Source: Paenibacillus turicensis
GTDB lineage: Bacteria; Bacillota; Bacilli; Paenibacillales; Paenibacillaceae
DNA length: 64,000 nucleotides
Direction of reading: 5' to 3'
Assembly (NCBI RefSeq): GCF_017873435.1
Contig: NZ_JAGGKG010000012.1
Span: forward strand, 62,001-126,000
The translations under genes and the position numbers were made by a program. The notes below the pieces were generated by a model. It did no database searches and had not been told where the DNA came from. It worked only from the letters and a program-made list of their open reading frames with translations. This document shows, piece by piece, positions 17,335 through 25,480 of the stretch (the stretch's first letter is position 1; the number at the start of each line of letters is the position of its first letter).

Positions 17335-17522
17335 TTTTTGTGGTTAGTACTGCTTTGGGCTGTGTTTAGTGTAAGATACATTGGAAATTTTGTAAATTGA
17401 AAAGTGTGTTTTTTAGAGGGTTTATGCGCTAACTAGAGAAGAGAGTCAGGGATTAAAACATTAGAAAAAAACGATGAATTTAAAATGACTGTCTTACATT
17501 TTTGTTTTACAAGTGATAAAAT

Positions 17523-17550
17523 GAAAATAGAAATAAGGACGATCCGCCCG
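17523..17550 (-). terminator. Probable terminator of the toxin mRNA
   Basis: GGAC-G...C-GTCC arms around GATCCGCCCGAC (17528-17547), followed on the minus strand by the T-rich stretch TTATTTCTATTTT. It would end a transcript of about 260 nt. Confidence 0.5.
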
Positions 17551-17662
17551 ACCGTCCTCAGTACAAACAACTTGAGTGGGGGTTTCCTCCATAAAGGTGT
17601 TAATTTACGAAGAAGTGACCCTCACAGGCGCCGAACCTTAGAGTGGATCACTTCTTTTTTCT
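17529..17662 (+). ncRNA. Putative antisense RNA (antitoxin) of a type I toxin-antitoxin pair
   Basis: Predicted from a sigma-A-like promoter (CTTACA 17493-17498, 18-bp gap, TAAAAT 17517-17522) and a terminator in which AGAAGTGA (17611-17618) pairs with TCACTTCT (17648-17655), followed by a T run. The RNA would be about 134 nt and complementary to the entire 3' untranslated part and the last few codons of the minus-strand toxin mRNA. The convergent, 3'-overlapping layout is that of TxpA/RatA and BsrG/SR4. The ends are inferred. Confidence 0.55.
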
Positions 17663-17731
17663 ATCAATGTATGTTAAAAGTGCAATAATAAAAGCTGCAA
17701 ATATAATAACATCGGAAAAAGAGAAGTTCAT
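17648..17731 (-). CDS. Small hydrophobic peptide, putative type I toxin
   Basis: An ATG at 17731 with a perfect AAGGAGG eight bases upstream opens a 27-codon frame: MNFSFSDVIIF, then AAFIIALLTY, and a basic tail IDRKKK. One membrane helix with a lysine-rich end is the typical make-up of holin-like/TxpA/BsrG toxins, which damage or depolarise the membrane. In the transcript CCTCC and GGAGG form a stem with a five-base loop that hides the ribosome site. The 5' leader CTTGAGTGGG...GGTTCCTCC also pairs with GGAGGAAACCCCCACTCAAG in the 3' part, a long-range fold known in type I toxin mRNAs. No database match was possible; the call rests on architecture. Confidence 0.65.
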   Translation of the reverse strand: MNFSFSDVIIFAAFIIALLTYIDRKKK

Positions 17732-17784
17732 ACGGTACACCTCCTTTCTGGAGGAACCGCACCCACTCAAGGTGTGTTGTACAA

Positions 17785-17798
17785 GCTAAATTATACCA
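17785..17798 (-). promoter_or_regulatory. Extended -10 promoter of the putative toxin mRNA
   Basis: On the minus strand TGGTATAAT contains a perfect TATAAT (17790-17795) with the TGn extension (17796-17798). There is no good -35 box. Start of transcription would be near 17778, giving a leader of about 47 nt that contains the anti-Shine-Dalgarno stem. Confidence 0.6.
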
Positions 17799-17800
17799 TA

Positions 17801-17828
17801 GGAACCTGCAATCATGCAGGTTCTTTTA
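17801..17828. terminator. Stem-loop downstream of the lipoprotein gene
   Basis: GAACCTGCA (17802-17810) pairs perfectly with TGCAGGTTC (17815-17823) across a four-base loop. The T run is on the plus-strand side, so it is better placed for plus-strand transcripts than for the adjacent minus-strand lipoprotein gene; it may also simply insulate the toxin promoter. Confidence 0.5.
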
Positions 17829-17834
17829 ATCCCC

Positions 17835-18440
17835 TTACTTTACCTCTAAGTCCTTAACCTCTTCATAAATCGCTTTGAACTCATCGTTAAATTCCTCTGC
17901 AACTGTTTTAAAAGCAGTGATGTCAAATTTGGAATCAGTGTCTAGCGGCTTGATCGGGTTATCCTTTGCTACTTTAAGTAGTTTATCTGTTTCCTCAGAA
18001 ACCTTTGCCCATAATTCTGCTGCTTTATCAAATTTCGGACCTAATTCAGTTATTTTTTGATCATATTCAACTCTTTTTTCAACTGCTTTTTCTATATTTT
18101 GAATGACAGTATCGATATCTATCTCTTTGCCATAGTTCCCTGTTCCTTGCTGTAAATAAGCTTGGATTTCTGTAAATCCGTTATTTGCAATGTCTCTCAC
18201 TAAAATATTTCTTGCATTTGACATAATGAGTAGATCCCTTTGAATTTGTGCAGGGGTGTTAGGATCATTACTCTCCTTGCCTTCTTCTTCATTATTGCTG
18301 TCATTATTGCTGCTGATATTGCTAGAGCTATTGGACTCCTGTTTTGATGATTGGGTATTTGCAGACGATTCCTTAGAACTTCCACAACCTGTTGTTAACA
18401 CAAGCATACTAGCAAAACAAATGAATAAAATTTTCTTCAA
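17835..18440 (-). CDS. Lipoprotein of unknown function
   Basis: 201 residues from a TTG start (18440) with GGAGG ten bases upstream. The N-terminus is a lipoprotein signal peptide with the lipobox LTTGC. A Ser/Asn/Glu-rich linker follows (residues about 20-60), then a mainly helical domain (70-200) with regular heptad-like Leu/Ile/Ala spacing (NIEKAVEKRVEY, VAEEFNDEFKAIYEEV). No enzyme motif is visible. It is anchored on the outer face of the membrane; the role is unknown. Confidence 0.8.
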   Translation of the reverse strand: MKKILFICFASMLVLTTGCGSSKESSANTQSSKQESNSSSNISSNNDSNNEEEGKESNDPNTPAQIQRDLLIMSNARNILVRDIANNGFTEIQAYLQQGTGNYGKEIDIDTVIQNIEKAVEKRVEYDQKITELGPKFDKAAELWAKVSEETDKLLKVAKDNPIKPLDTDSKFDITAFKTVAEEFNDEFKAIYEEVKDLEVK

Positions 18441-18500
18441 TGTTGAAGCACCTCCAAAATATGTATTTGATTATACTACCAGTATTAGGAGGAAAGTGCC

Positions 18501-18566
18501 ATGAATTTTTTGGATAAGAATGAGAATTTATACATCAAATCTATGAAATATGAACTATTACCTTAG
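18501..18566 (+). CDS. Possible 21-codon leader peptide or small protein
   Basis: A consensus AGGAGG (18487-18492) lies eight bases before an ATG opening a short frame: MNFLDKNENL then YIKSMKYELLP. The ribosome site is as good as any in the window, but the peptide is neither hydrophobic nor of a known family. It diverges from the lipoprotein gene and precedes the DUF898 gene by 190 bp. Confidence 0.3.
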   Translation: MNFLDKNENLYIKSMKYELLP

Positions 18567-18756
18567 TCTCTGTAAAAGATTGAACATGTATAACAGACCT
18601 CGAAGCATAATAGCTGATGTGATTTTTTTACTTTGTCAAGCTTATGAAAATGTTGAAGGGAATAAAATCTTTAACAATCCATGTAAAAATTAGGAGGGTT
18701 AATGAGTTGAATATAGAATAATACAGTTGACAATATTATGAAGAGGATGAGAAGAA

Positions 18757-19113
18757 ATGAATGTAGTTACTGGATTTGATACATCACATAATCCACAACA
18801 TGTAGGGTATAGTAAACATGAATCGGTGTTTGATGGGGGGCTAGCTCAGTACATAGGTTGGAGAATACTTGGATGGATAGTTACCGTTTGTACCTTGGGT
18901 ATTTGTTATCCTTGGAGTCTAGTGATGGTCTACCGGTGGAAAATAGAACATACTATAATTGAAGGTCGTCGTCTTAAGTTTGATGGCACAGCAACTGGTC
19001 TTTTTGGCAATTGGATCAAATGGTTTATACTTAGTATTATTACTCTTGGTATTTATTCTTTTTGGCTTGGCATTAAATTGGAACAATGGAAAGTTAAACA
19101 TACTCATTTTTAA
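18757..19113 (+). CDS. DUF898-like membrane protein
   Basis: 118 residues with two membrane segments (ILGWIVTVCTLGICYPWSLV and WFILSIITLGIYSFWLGI). The repeated pattern T-L-G-I-x-x-P/F-W and the sequence FDGTATGLFGNW match the DUF898/YjgN family of small bacterial membrane proteins, whose role is not known. The shortness indicates a single DUF898 unit. It stands alone with its own terminator; AGAGGATGAGAAG is the probable ribosome site. Confidence 0.8.
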   Translation: MNVVTGFDTSHNPQHVGYSKHESVFDGGLAQYIGWRILGWIVTVCTLGICYPWSLVMVYRWKIEHTIIEGRRLKFDGTATGLFGNWIKWFILSIITLGIYSFWLGIKLEQWKVKHTHF

Positions 19114-19134
19114 AAAATGCTAATTAGAAACATA

Positions 19135-19192
19135 AGCACTAAAATTCACCTTGTTAAATGTTGGGTGGATTGTAGTGCTTTTATTTTTTGAT
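19135..19192 (+). terminator. Terminator of the DUF898 gene
   Basis: AGCACTAAAATTCACC (19135-19150) pairs imperfectly with GGTGGATTGTAGTGCT (19164-19179), followed by TTTTATTTTTT. Confidence 0.8.
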
Positions 19193-19340
19193 GTTTTTTT
19201 CATAATAAGAAGCTCTTAAAAATTTAAAATACTATTTATAGTGCTTGGTTGATAAATTGATTGCTTTATATTGCTAATCCTAGTCTTTTATGCCTAATAA
19301 CCATCGCAAAAGTACACAAAAATATTTTTTCAAATACTTT

Positions 19341-19379
19341 GTTTATTCACTTTACAAACTAAGTCACCCGTGTTACGAT
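19341..19379 (+). promoter_or_regulatory. xylA promoter with overlapping candidate XylR operator
   Basis: TTTACA (19351-19356), a 17-bp gap and TACGAT (19374-19379) form a sigma-A promoter. ACTTTGTTTA and ACAAACTAAGT flank and overlap the -35 box in the arrangement of the Bacillus xyl operator half-sites (TTAGTTTGT/ACAAACTAA). XylR binding here would block RNA polymerase until xylose is present. Confidence 0.65.
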
Positions 19380-19390
19380 GAAGTTGTTAG

Positions 19391-19460
19391 AGGGTAAGTA
19401 ATTGGGGTGTTGTTAAATAACAGCATACTTTCATAGAACAACTATGAAAGGGCTTACCTA
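19391..19460 (+). promoter_or_regulatory. Structured 5' leader of xylA
   Basis: Within the predicted leader GGTAAG (from 19392) pairs with CTTACC (19453-19458), enclosing two hairpins: TGTT...AACA (around 19410-19423) and the perfect 9-bp stem CTTTCATAG/CTATGAAAG (19428-19450). The whole reads as a three-way junction ending about 33 bases before the GTG start. I do not recognise it as a known riboswitch; it may stabilise the mRNA. Confidence 0.5.
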
Positions 19461-19491
19461 AATCCAAATAATAAATAGGGAGGACTCTATT

Positions 19492-20811
19492 GTGAGTTAT
19501 TTCAAGAACGTAAGCAAGATTCAATTTGAAGGTGCAGGCTCCAAAAATCCGTTAGCATTTAAGCATTACAATGAAAATGAAGTTGTAAATGGTAAAACAA
19601 TGAAGGAACACCTTCGTTTTGCGGTTGCATATTGGCATACATTGACAATGGATGGTAGCGATCCTTTTGGTAAAAGTGTAATGGTTCGTCCTTGGGAAAC
19701 TGTAAGTGGTCTTGATTTAGCTAAAACTCGCGTAGAGGTTAACTTCGAATTCCTAGAAAAATTGGGCGCTCCATACTACTGCTTCCATGATCGCGATATC
19801 GCACCAGAAGGCAGCAGCTTAAAAGAAACAAACGAAAACTTGGATGTTATCGTTGGTAAATTAAAAGAAGGCATGAAACAAACAGGCGTGAAATTGCTTT
19901 GGAACACTGCAAACATGTTCTCTAACCCTCGTTTTGTTCATGGTGCAGCAACAACTTCTAACGCTGACGTATTTGCTTATGCAGCAGCACAAGTGAAAAA
20001 AGGTTTGGAAACTGCTGTAGAATTAGGTTCTGAAAACTATGTATTCTGGGGCGGACGTGAAGGTTACGAGTCCTTGTTAAATACAGACATGGGTCTTGAG
20101 CTTGATAACCTAGCTAGATTCTTTAATATGGCAATCGACTATGCGAAGGAAATCGGCTACACTGGTCAATTCTTGATCGAGCCTAAACCAAAAGAGCCAA
20201 CTACTCACCAATATGACTTTGATGCAGCAACTACAATTGCATTTTTGCAAAAATATAACTTAGACAAACACTTCAAATTAAACCTTGAAGCTAACCACGC
20301 AACACTTGCGGGACATACATTTGAGCATGAGCTTCGTGTAGCTCGTATTAACAATATGTTAGGTTCTGTAGATGCGAACCAAGGTGATCCATTGCTTGGT
20401 TGGGATACAGATGAATTCCCTACAGACATTTATTCTGTAACGTTGGCAATGTATGAAATTTTAGAAAACGGTGGAATTGGTTCTGGTGGTGTGAACTTTG
20501 ACGCTAAAGTAAGACGTGGTTCATTTGCTCCAGAAGACTTGTTCTACTCACACATTGCTGGTATGGATACCTTTGCTAAAGGCTTGAAAGTAGCAAGCAA
20601 ATTAATCGAAGATAAATTCTTTGAAAACCTACTTGCTGAACGTTATGCTAGCTTCAAGACTGGTATTGGTGCGGACATCGTTGCAGGTAAAGCAAACTTC
20701 AAAACATTAGAAGCTTACGCTCTTGCACAAACTGGCGAAATCCAAAACAAATCGAACCACTTGGAATTAACTAAAGCTCAAATTAATGAATACTTGTACA
20801 ACACAAAATAA
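19492..20811 (+). CDS. xylA: Xylose isomerase
   Basis: A 439-residue cytoplasmic enzyme that interconverts D-xylose and D-xylulose using two divalent metal ions. Active-site motifs are all present: the catalytic His of [20 protein letters not shown], the metal ligands in EPKPKEPT and [10 protein letters not shown], and SVDANQGD and the DEFPTD loop. The length fits the class II (long) xylose isomerases. The start is GTG with GGGAGG eight bases upstream. Codon use is biased toward preferred codons (many GAA, CCA, CGT), suggesting high expression. xylB follows after a 419-bp gap and a strong terminator, so it is probably separately transcribed. Confidence 0.97.
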   Translation: MSYFKNVSKIQFEGAGSKNPLAFKHYNENEVVNGKTMKEHLRFAVAYWHTLTMDGSDPFGKSVMVRPWETVSGLDLAKTRVEVNFEFLEKLGAPYYCFHDRDIAPEGSSLKETNENLDVIVGKLKEGMKQTGVKLLWNTANMFSNPRFVHGAATTSNADVFAYAAAQVKKGLETAVELGSENYVFWGGREGYESLLNTDMGLELDNLARFFNMAIDYAKEIGYTGQFLIEPKPKEPTTHQYDFDAATTIAFLQKYNLDKHFKLNLEANHATLAGHTFEHELRVARINNMLGSVDANQGDPLLGWDTDEFPTDIYSVTLAMYEILENGGIGSGGVNFDAKVRRGSFAPEDLFYSHIAGMDTFAKGLKVASKLIEDKFFENLLAERYASFKTGIGADIVAGKANFKTLEAYALAQTGEIQNKSNHLELTKAQINEYLYNTK

Positions 20812-20876
20812 ATCTTTGTTTAATAAACTGTGTTCGACTTAATGCAATCATATTGCTTATACAAAGCTATAAAAGA

Positions 20877-20907
20877 AAAAGAGGACGCCTGTCGTCCTCT
20901 TTTTTAA
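20877..20907 (+). terminator. Terminator of xylA
   Basis: AAAGAGGACG (20878-20887) and CGTCCTCTTT (20893-20902) form a perfect stem with a five-base loop, followed by a T run. Confidence 0.92.
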
Positions 20908-20926
20908 AGATTAGTGAGCTTGGTAG

Positions 20927-21036
20927 GGATAGATATAATTAGATAGATATAGACATAGATTTAAATATATAGATACAGACATAGATATAAATAGATATAG
21001 ATAGAGATAGAGACATAGAGATAGAGATAGATATAA
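20927..21036. repeat. Degenerate ATAGAT simple-sequence tract
   Basis: About 110 bp built almost entirely of GATATA, GATAGA, GACATA and ATAGAT hexamer variants between xylA and xylB. It encodes nothing; purine-rich on the plus strand. The following 190 bp up to xylB hold only A/G-rich sequence and the GGAGAG ribosome site. Confidence 0.85.
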
Positions 21037-21230
21037 AAACGGAGAAAATAACTTAATGCGCAAAAACTTGAGCCTAAAAAATATAAAAGGTTTTAAAGTT
21101 TAAAGATTGTTTGGATACAAAACGGAGCGGAGAAACACTAAAATAGAACGGAATAGAACCAATAGAGCAGAATAATATTTTATATGTAATAGTTTTTAAG
21201 TTGCTATTTTTAGATGGAGAGTGAAAAAGT

Positions 21231-22724
21231 ATGAGTTATGTGATTGGGATTGACCTTGGAACAAGCTCAGTAAAAACGGTACTCGTGAATAAGCAAGGTG
21301 AAATTAAAGCAGAGGCAACCCGTCCTTATCCTTTAATTCATGAGCGTCCTGGCTACAGTGAGCAAGATCCTCAGGAATGGGTAAATGGCTCGATAGCATG
21401 TTTGCAGGAGCTTTTGAAGGAAAATGCAATTTCTCCTGAAGAAATTGAAGGGGTATCCTTTTCTGGACAAATGCATGGCCTTGTATTACTAGATGCGGGC
21501 AACAATCCACTTCGCCCAGCGATTTTGTGGAATGATACGCGTACAACGAAGCAATGTCGTGATATTGAAGCGAAATTAGGCTCACAGTTGCTTGAAATTA
21601 CAAGAAATGCAGCATTAGAAGGTTTTACCTTGCCAAAAATTTTGTGGGTGCAAGAAAATGAACCTGAAATTTTTGCTAAGGCAAAGCAATTTGTATTGCC
21701 TAAAGACTACCTACGCTACCGTATGACAGGTAAGGTAGATATGGAAATTTCCGATGCAGCGGGAACGTTAATGTTGAATGTTGCAGAAGGAAAATGGAGT
21801 GAAGAGGTGGTAAAAGCATTTGGTCTACCAGAAGGCTTTTGCCCGCCAATCGTAGGAAGTACAGAGCTTACGGGTACAGTAACACCAGAATTTGCAGCAC
21901 TTAGTGGCTTGTCTACTTCAACCAAAGTATTTGGTGGTGGCGCAGATAATGCGTGTGGCGCGGTAGGTGCAGGCATTGTCCGTAAAGGGGATGCACTTTC
22001 TAGTATCGGTACATCTGGCGTTATTTTGACCTATGAAGAAGATAAAAATAAAGATTTTGCAGGAAAAGTACACTTCTTTAACCATGCACATCCAGGTGCA
22101 TTTTATGCGATGGGTGTTACATTAGCAGCAGGTTATAGCCTCAGCTGGTTTAAAGAAACGTTTGCTAAATCGATTAGCTTCAACGAGATGTTGGCCCCTG
22201 TTGCTGACGTTAAGGCTGGATCAGAAGGTCTATTGTTTACACCTTATCTTGTAGGGGAACGTACTCCACATGCAGATTCTGCAATTCGTGCAAGCTTTGT
22301 GGGTGTGTCTGGCACACATGAATTGAAGCATTTTGCGCGTGCAGTCATGGAAGGTATTACATTCTCACTTCAAGAGTCCTTGGAGTTGTTCCAACAAGCA
22401 GGCATTACAGTGGAGCGTGTTATTTCCATCGGGGGTGGCGCAAAAAATCCAACTTGGCTACAAATGCAAGCTGACATTTTTGGTAAAACTGTAGTTTCCC
22501 TTAAAAATGAACAAGGTCCTGCGATGGGTTCCGCAATGATGGCGGCTGTGGGCTGTGGTTGGTTTGATAGCTTAGAGGCTTGTGCAGATCAATTTATTGA
22601 ATACGGCGCAACCTATGAGCCAAATCCAGACAACGTAGCTACCTATTCGAAGCTATTCAAATTGTATCAACAGGTTTATACCCAAACGCGTGAGCTGAAT
22701 GAAGGATTACAGCAGTTCCGTTGA
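21231..22724 (+). CDS. xylB: Xylulokinase
   Basis: A 497-residue FGGY-family sugar kinase that phosphorylates D-xylulose to xylulose-5-phosphate. The N-terminal phosphate loop GIDLGTSSVKTV, the SGQMHGLV substrate loop, the catalytic Asp region FGGGADNACGAVG, SSIGTSGV and the C-terminal ISIGGGAKNPTWLQMQAD nucleotide motif are visible. It carries xylose carbon into the pentose phosphate pathway after XylA. GGAGAG is the ribosome site. A perfect terminator (22778-22817) follows. Confidence 0.96.
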   Translation: MSYVIGIDLGTSSVKTVLVNKQGEIKAEATRPYPLIHERPGYSEQDPQEWVNGSIACLQELLKENAISPEEIEGVSFSGQMHGLVLLDAGNNPLRPAILWNDTRTTKQCRDIEAKLGSQLLEITRNAALEGFTLPKILWVQENEPEIFAKAKQFVLPKDYLRYRMTGKVDMEISDAAGTLMLNVAEGKWSEEVVKAFGLPEGFCPPIVGSTELTGTVTPEFAALSGLSTSTKVFGGGADNACGAVGAGIVRKGDALSSIGTSGVILTYEEDKNKDFAGKVHFFNHAHPGAFYAMGVTLAAGYSLSWFKETFAKSISFNEMLAPVADVKAGSEGLLFTPYLVGERTPHADSAIRASFVGVSGTHELKHFARAVMEGITFSLQESLELFQQAGITVERVISIGGGAKNPTWLQMQADIFGKTVVSLKNEQGPAMGSAMMAAVGCGWFDSLEACADQFIEYGATYEPNPDNVATYSKLFKLYQQVYTQTRELNEGLQQFR

Positions 22725-22777
22725 TTTAACAACATCAATAAGCAGCAATTAGCAACAATAAACAGCTATAAGCAACA

Positions 22778-22820
22778 AAGCCTCCTAGTCTAGTATTTAT
22801 AGATGTAGGAGGCTTTTATA
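22778..22820. terminator. Terminator between xylB and the PTS IIB gene
   Basis: AAGCCTCCT (22781-22789) pairs with AGGAGGCTT (22807-22815), followed by TTATATATT. It probably serves both convergent genes. Confidence 0.85.
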
Positions 22821-22836
22821 TATTGTACATTATAGT

Positions 22837-23136
22837 TTACTTACCAAGTAACTTTAACGCTGCATCCAGCACTTTCTCCCCGTTCATCATTCCGTAGTCC
22901 ATCATGTTAATTGTGGTTACAGGAATATCTGGATACGCCTTAGAAAGCTCACCTTCTGCATGACCCATTTGAGGACCTAACATAATAATGTCAAAAGGCT
23001 TTTGACTTTCGATGTCACTTTCTGCGGCTGCATCAATGACGATTTCTAGGCCCTTATTTTTTGCCGCTTCCTTCATTCGTTCTACCAACATACTTGTAGA
23101 GAATCCACCTGCACATGCCAATAAAATCTTTGTCAT
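22837..23136 (-). CDS. licB: PTS lactose/cellobiose-family IIB component
   Basis: 99 residues. The phospho-accepting cysteine is C8 in LLACAGGFSTSMLV, the normal LicB/CelA context. It takes phosphate from IIA and passes it to the sugar bound by IIC. One base separates it from the IIA stop codon. It lies last in an operon of regulator, IIA and IIB; the cognate IIC is transcribed away from the other side of the regulator gene. Confidence 0.93.
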   Translation of the reverse strand: MTKILLACAGGFSTSMLVERMKEAAKNKGLEIVIDAAAESDIESQKPFDIIMLGPQMGHAEGELSKAYPDIPVTTINMMDYGMMNGEKVLDAALKLLGK

Positions 23137-23137
23137 C

Positions 23138-23476
23138 TTATTTCACCAAACCTTTCACGTATTGTTCTAATTCCTTACGAGCTTTAGCTTCCTCCACAAG
23201 TTCAACGACCAGCTCACGTACGGTTAAAGCGTTCATTAAATGGTCTTGGGCGTGAATCATTAAGATCGAAATGTCGGTTTTTTCGCCACGGCCTTCCGCT
23301 TGGATTAATTGCGTTTGTACTTTATGTGCGGCGGTTAAGTTGTCTTTGGCTTCCTTCAAAAAATGTGCAGCTTGCTCGAAATCCCCTTCGTGTGCAACAC
23401 GAGATGCCTTCAAGCTTTTGCTTCTTGCTTCACCGCTATTTGCGATAATTTGCATAATAATATGTTCATAATCCAT
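23138..23476 (-). CDS. licA: PTS lactose/cellobiose-family IIA component
   Basis: A 112-residue, all-helical protein. The active-site histidine is most likely H75 in ILMIHAQDHLM, the lactose/cellobiose IIA signature. It receives phosphate from HPr and passes it to IIB. It overlaps neither neighbour but is 12 bp after the regulator gene, so all three are one transcript. AGGAGTG precedes the start. Confidence 0.93.
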   Translation of the reverse strand: MDYEHIIMQIIANSGEARSKSLKASRVAHEGDFEQAAHFLKEAKDNLTAAHKVQTQLIQAEGRGEKTDISILMIHAQDHLMNALTVRELVVELVEEAKARKELEQYVKGLVK

Positions 23477-23488
23477 ATGGCTTCACTC

Positions 23489-25411
23489 CTACAGTAGGTT
23501 CTCTATCTCTTTCATGAACTGCTCAAAGCTGGTTACTTGCAGTAATGTTTTGCGAATGTCCTCTTTTTCCATCATCAACAGCAGTAATTTGCTAATTTCC
23601 TTGTGGAGAAATAATTGACCTGCCTTTAGATTAATGATGAAAATAAATTGAACTTGCTTCCCCTCATACACGATTGGTTTTTGTAATACGGTCACATTAA
23701 TACAATCTTTAACTGCACTCATTCGCATGGGGTGTGGGCCTGCTACACCATTTGTATAGATCGTTGTAAACTTTCCTTCGCGTGCTAATACCTGCTCTAC
23801 AAATCCTTCCCCTGCAAATCCATGCGCTACAATTTCTTCACAGCGTTCTTTCAATAATTCCACGTAATCATCAGGCCCACTTAGATGGAACAATTCAGGT
23901 CTGAACAGCGCTTTAAAATCGATAAATTTATAAGAAGGTTGTTTATGATTGATTTGAATCGCAATAATCTCTTTAATCCGATGTAATTCTGAATCGTCCA
24001 ACAAATGTTTAATATGAATGACGGGTTTATCACTCTTATTCTCTTCAAGGGGAACGGTCGTTAGGATGAGATCAATCGGCTTGGACAAAATTTCTGTAAT
24101 TTCATTTTCTGAAGCTGTAATGACAGAGGCATTAGGAAACACAGATTCTAGCTTTAGCCTAATTAAGTGTGCACTACCACCTCCAGTGGAGCAGATGACA
24201 GCAATACGCTTGAATTGCTCCAGCTTTTGTTGCTTCATCCGTTCTAAATGGGTGGCAAAATGAAGAGCAACATAACCAGCCTCATCTCTAGACATCTTAA
24301 AGCCGTATTCCTCCTCAATAATCTCTGCAAAGCGAAATGAAATGACAAACACATTAGCATATTGACTGTACACATCTTCAACGATTGGATTACTGAGCTG
24401 TAAATTATAATAGAGACGATTAAGCAGTGGGAACATATGCAGTAACAATGCTTCTCTCAGGTGTTCATCCTCATTAAAACTAGTTAAAAACTCTTGATCA
24501 AGTCGCTGTAAAATCGAAGTGATACCTTCTCTAAGCTGCTTTTTCTTATCATGACTAATATGCTCGGTAATGGTTTTTCCTGAAATATGCAATGCTAAAT
24601 AATCGATTTCATCACTTGGTAGTGATATTTGGTAAAATTCATGAATCCAGACCGCGATTTTCCCAGCAATATCCCGATATAAAGGATCAGGGGTTTGTGG
24701 CATCGCCTGACCAGAAACAATAAAATTGTGCTTCGTTACCCGATAGAGCAAAATAAATAGATGGGTGACAATGTTATTCAGGAATACATCAGAAATCTTC
24801 AAATCCTTTTCTTTTAACACCTGTAACAGATAAGCCTGTAATCTCTCCGTATCAAACTCATGCCGGAATTGTTCATATTGCGCAGAGGGCATAATAAATT
24901 TATTGTTATTTAGAACAAAGTGCGAAAACGCTTTCCGATAATTTTGTTCATCCCCTTCAATTCGCATACCATAATAGACACGACGAGTTAAGGTGAGTGA
25001 AAAATTGGCTAGCCGTTGCTCTACCTCTTTGAGATCGGAAATAATTGTCGACTTACTAATCCCCATTTGCGAAGCTAGTTTACCCATAGAGGTATAACTA
25101 TTATTTTGAAGCAAATAAAATAGTAGATAACGCTGACGATCCTCCCTATTATCGGGATCAATGAGCTCTGAATTAAATCGTCCTTGTTTGTAATACTGAT
25201 TGAACTTGTATTCATCTACAATTTCTAGCTGGTAACCTTGGCCGCGGATCACTTTAATGCTAAAGCCATGACGCACACCACTTTTTTCAAGAGAGCGAAT
25301 CACATCTCGCAAGGTTCTTTCTGATAAACCTAACTGAGTGGTTAACTCTGTCATTTTTACAGGTGAATACTGTGCAGATAGTAAAATACGAATAACTCGA
25401 TGTTCCCTCAT
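23489..25411 (-). CDS. licR: LicR/BglG-type PRD-containing PTS transcriptional activator
   Basis: A 640-residue regulator. An N-terminal HTH (LSERTLRDVIRSLEKSG) and a second Mga-like HTH (MGKLASQMGISKSTIISDL) are followed by two PRD modules with the phosphorylatable histidines in YLALHISGK, LLLHMFP and YVALHFATHLE. A IIB-like domain has Cys in CSTGGGSAH, and a C-terminal IIA-like domain (about 500-640) has His in GPHPMR. The PTS phosphorylates these sites according to sugar and glucose supply. It should activate the divergent IIC-glucuronidase genes and its own operon. Confidence 0.92.
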   Translation of the reverse strand: MREHRVIRILLSAQYSPVKMTELTTQLGLSERTLRDVIRSLEKSGVRHGFSIKVIRGQGYQLEIVDEYKFNQYYKQGRFNSELIDPDNREDRQRYLLFYLLQNNSYTSMGKLASQMGISKSTIISDLKEVEQRLANFSLTLTRRVYYGMRIEGDEQNYRKAFSHFVLNNNKFIMPSAQYEQFRHEFDTERLQAYLLQVLKEKDLKISDVFLNNIVTHLFILLYRVTKHNFIVSGQAMPQTPDPLYRDIAGKIAVWIHEFYQISLPSDEIDYLALHISGKTITEHISHDKKKQLREGITSILQRLDQEFLTSFNEDEHLREALLLHMFPLLNRLYYNLQLSNPIVEDVYSQYANVFVISFRFAEIIEEEYGFKMSRDEAGYVALHFATHLERMKQQKLEQFKRIAVICSTGGGSAHLIRLKLESVFPNASVITASENEITEILSKPIDLILTTVPLEENKSDKPVIHIKHLLDDSELHRIKEIIAIQINHKQPSYKFIDFKALFRPELFHLSGPDDYVELLKERCEEIVAHGFAGEGFVEQVLAREGKFTTIYTNGVAGPHPMRMSAVKDCINVTVLQKPIVYEGKQVQFIFIINLKAGQLFLHKEISKLLLLMMEKEDIRKTLLQVTSFEQFMKEIENLL

Positions 25412-25480
25412 TTCATTCCCTCATTTATTTGATACTAGTATCGTAAACTACAACGTGCTGGCCATATGTATATCATGACA

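Noticed and set aside
17485-17688. 67-codon plus-strand frame across the toxin region
   Set aside because: No ribosome site, and it runs through a terminator and the inverted repeats; the region is better explained by the antisense RNA.
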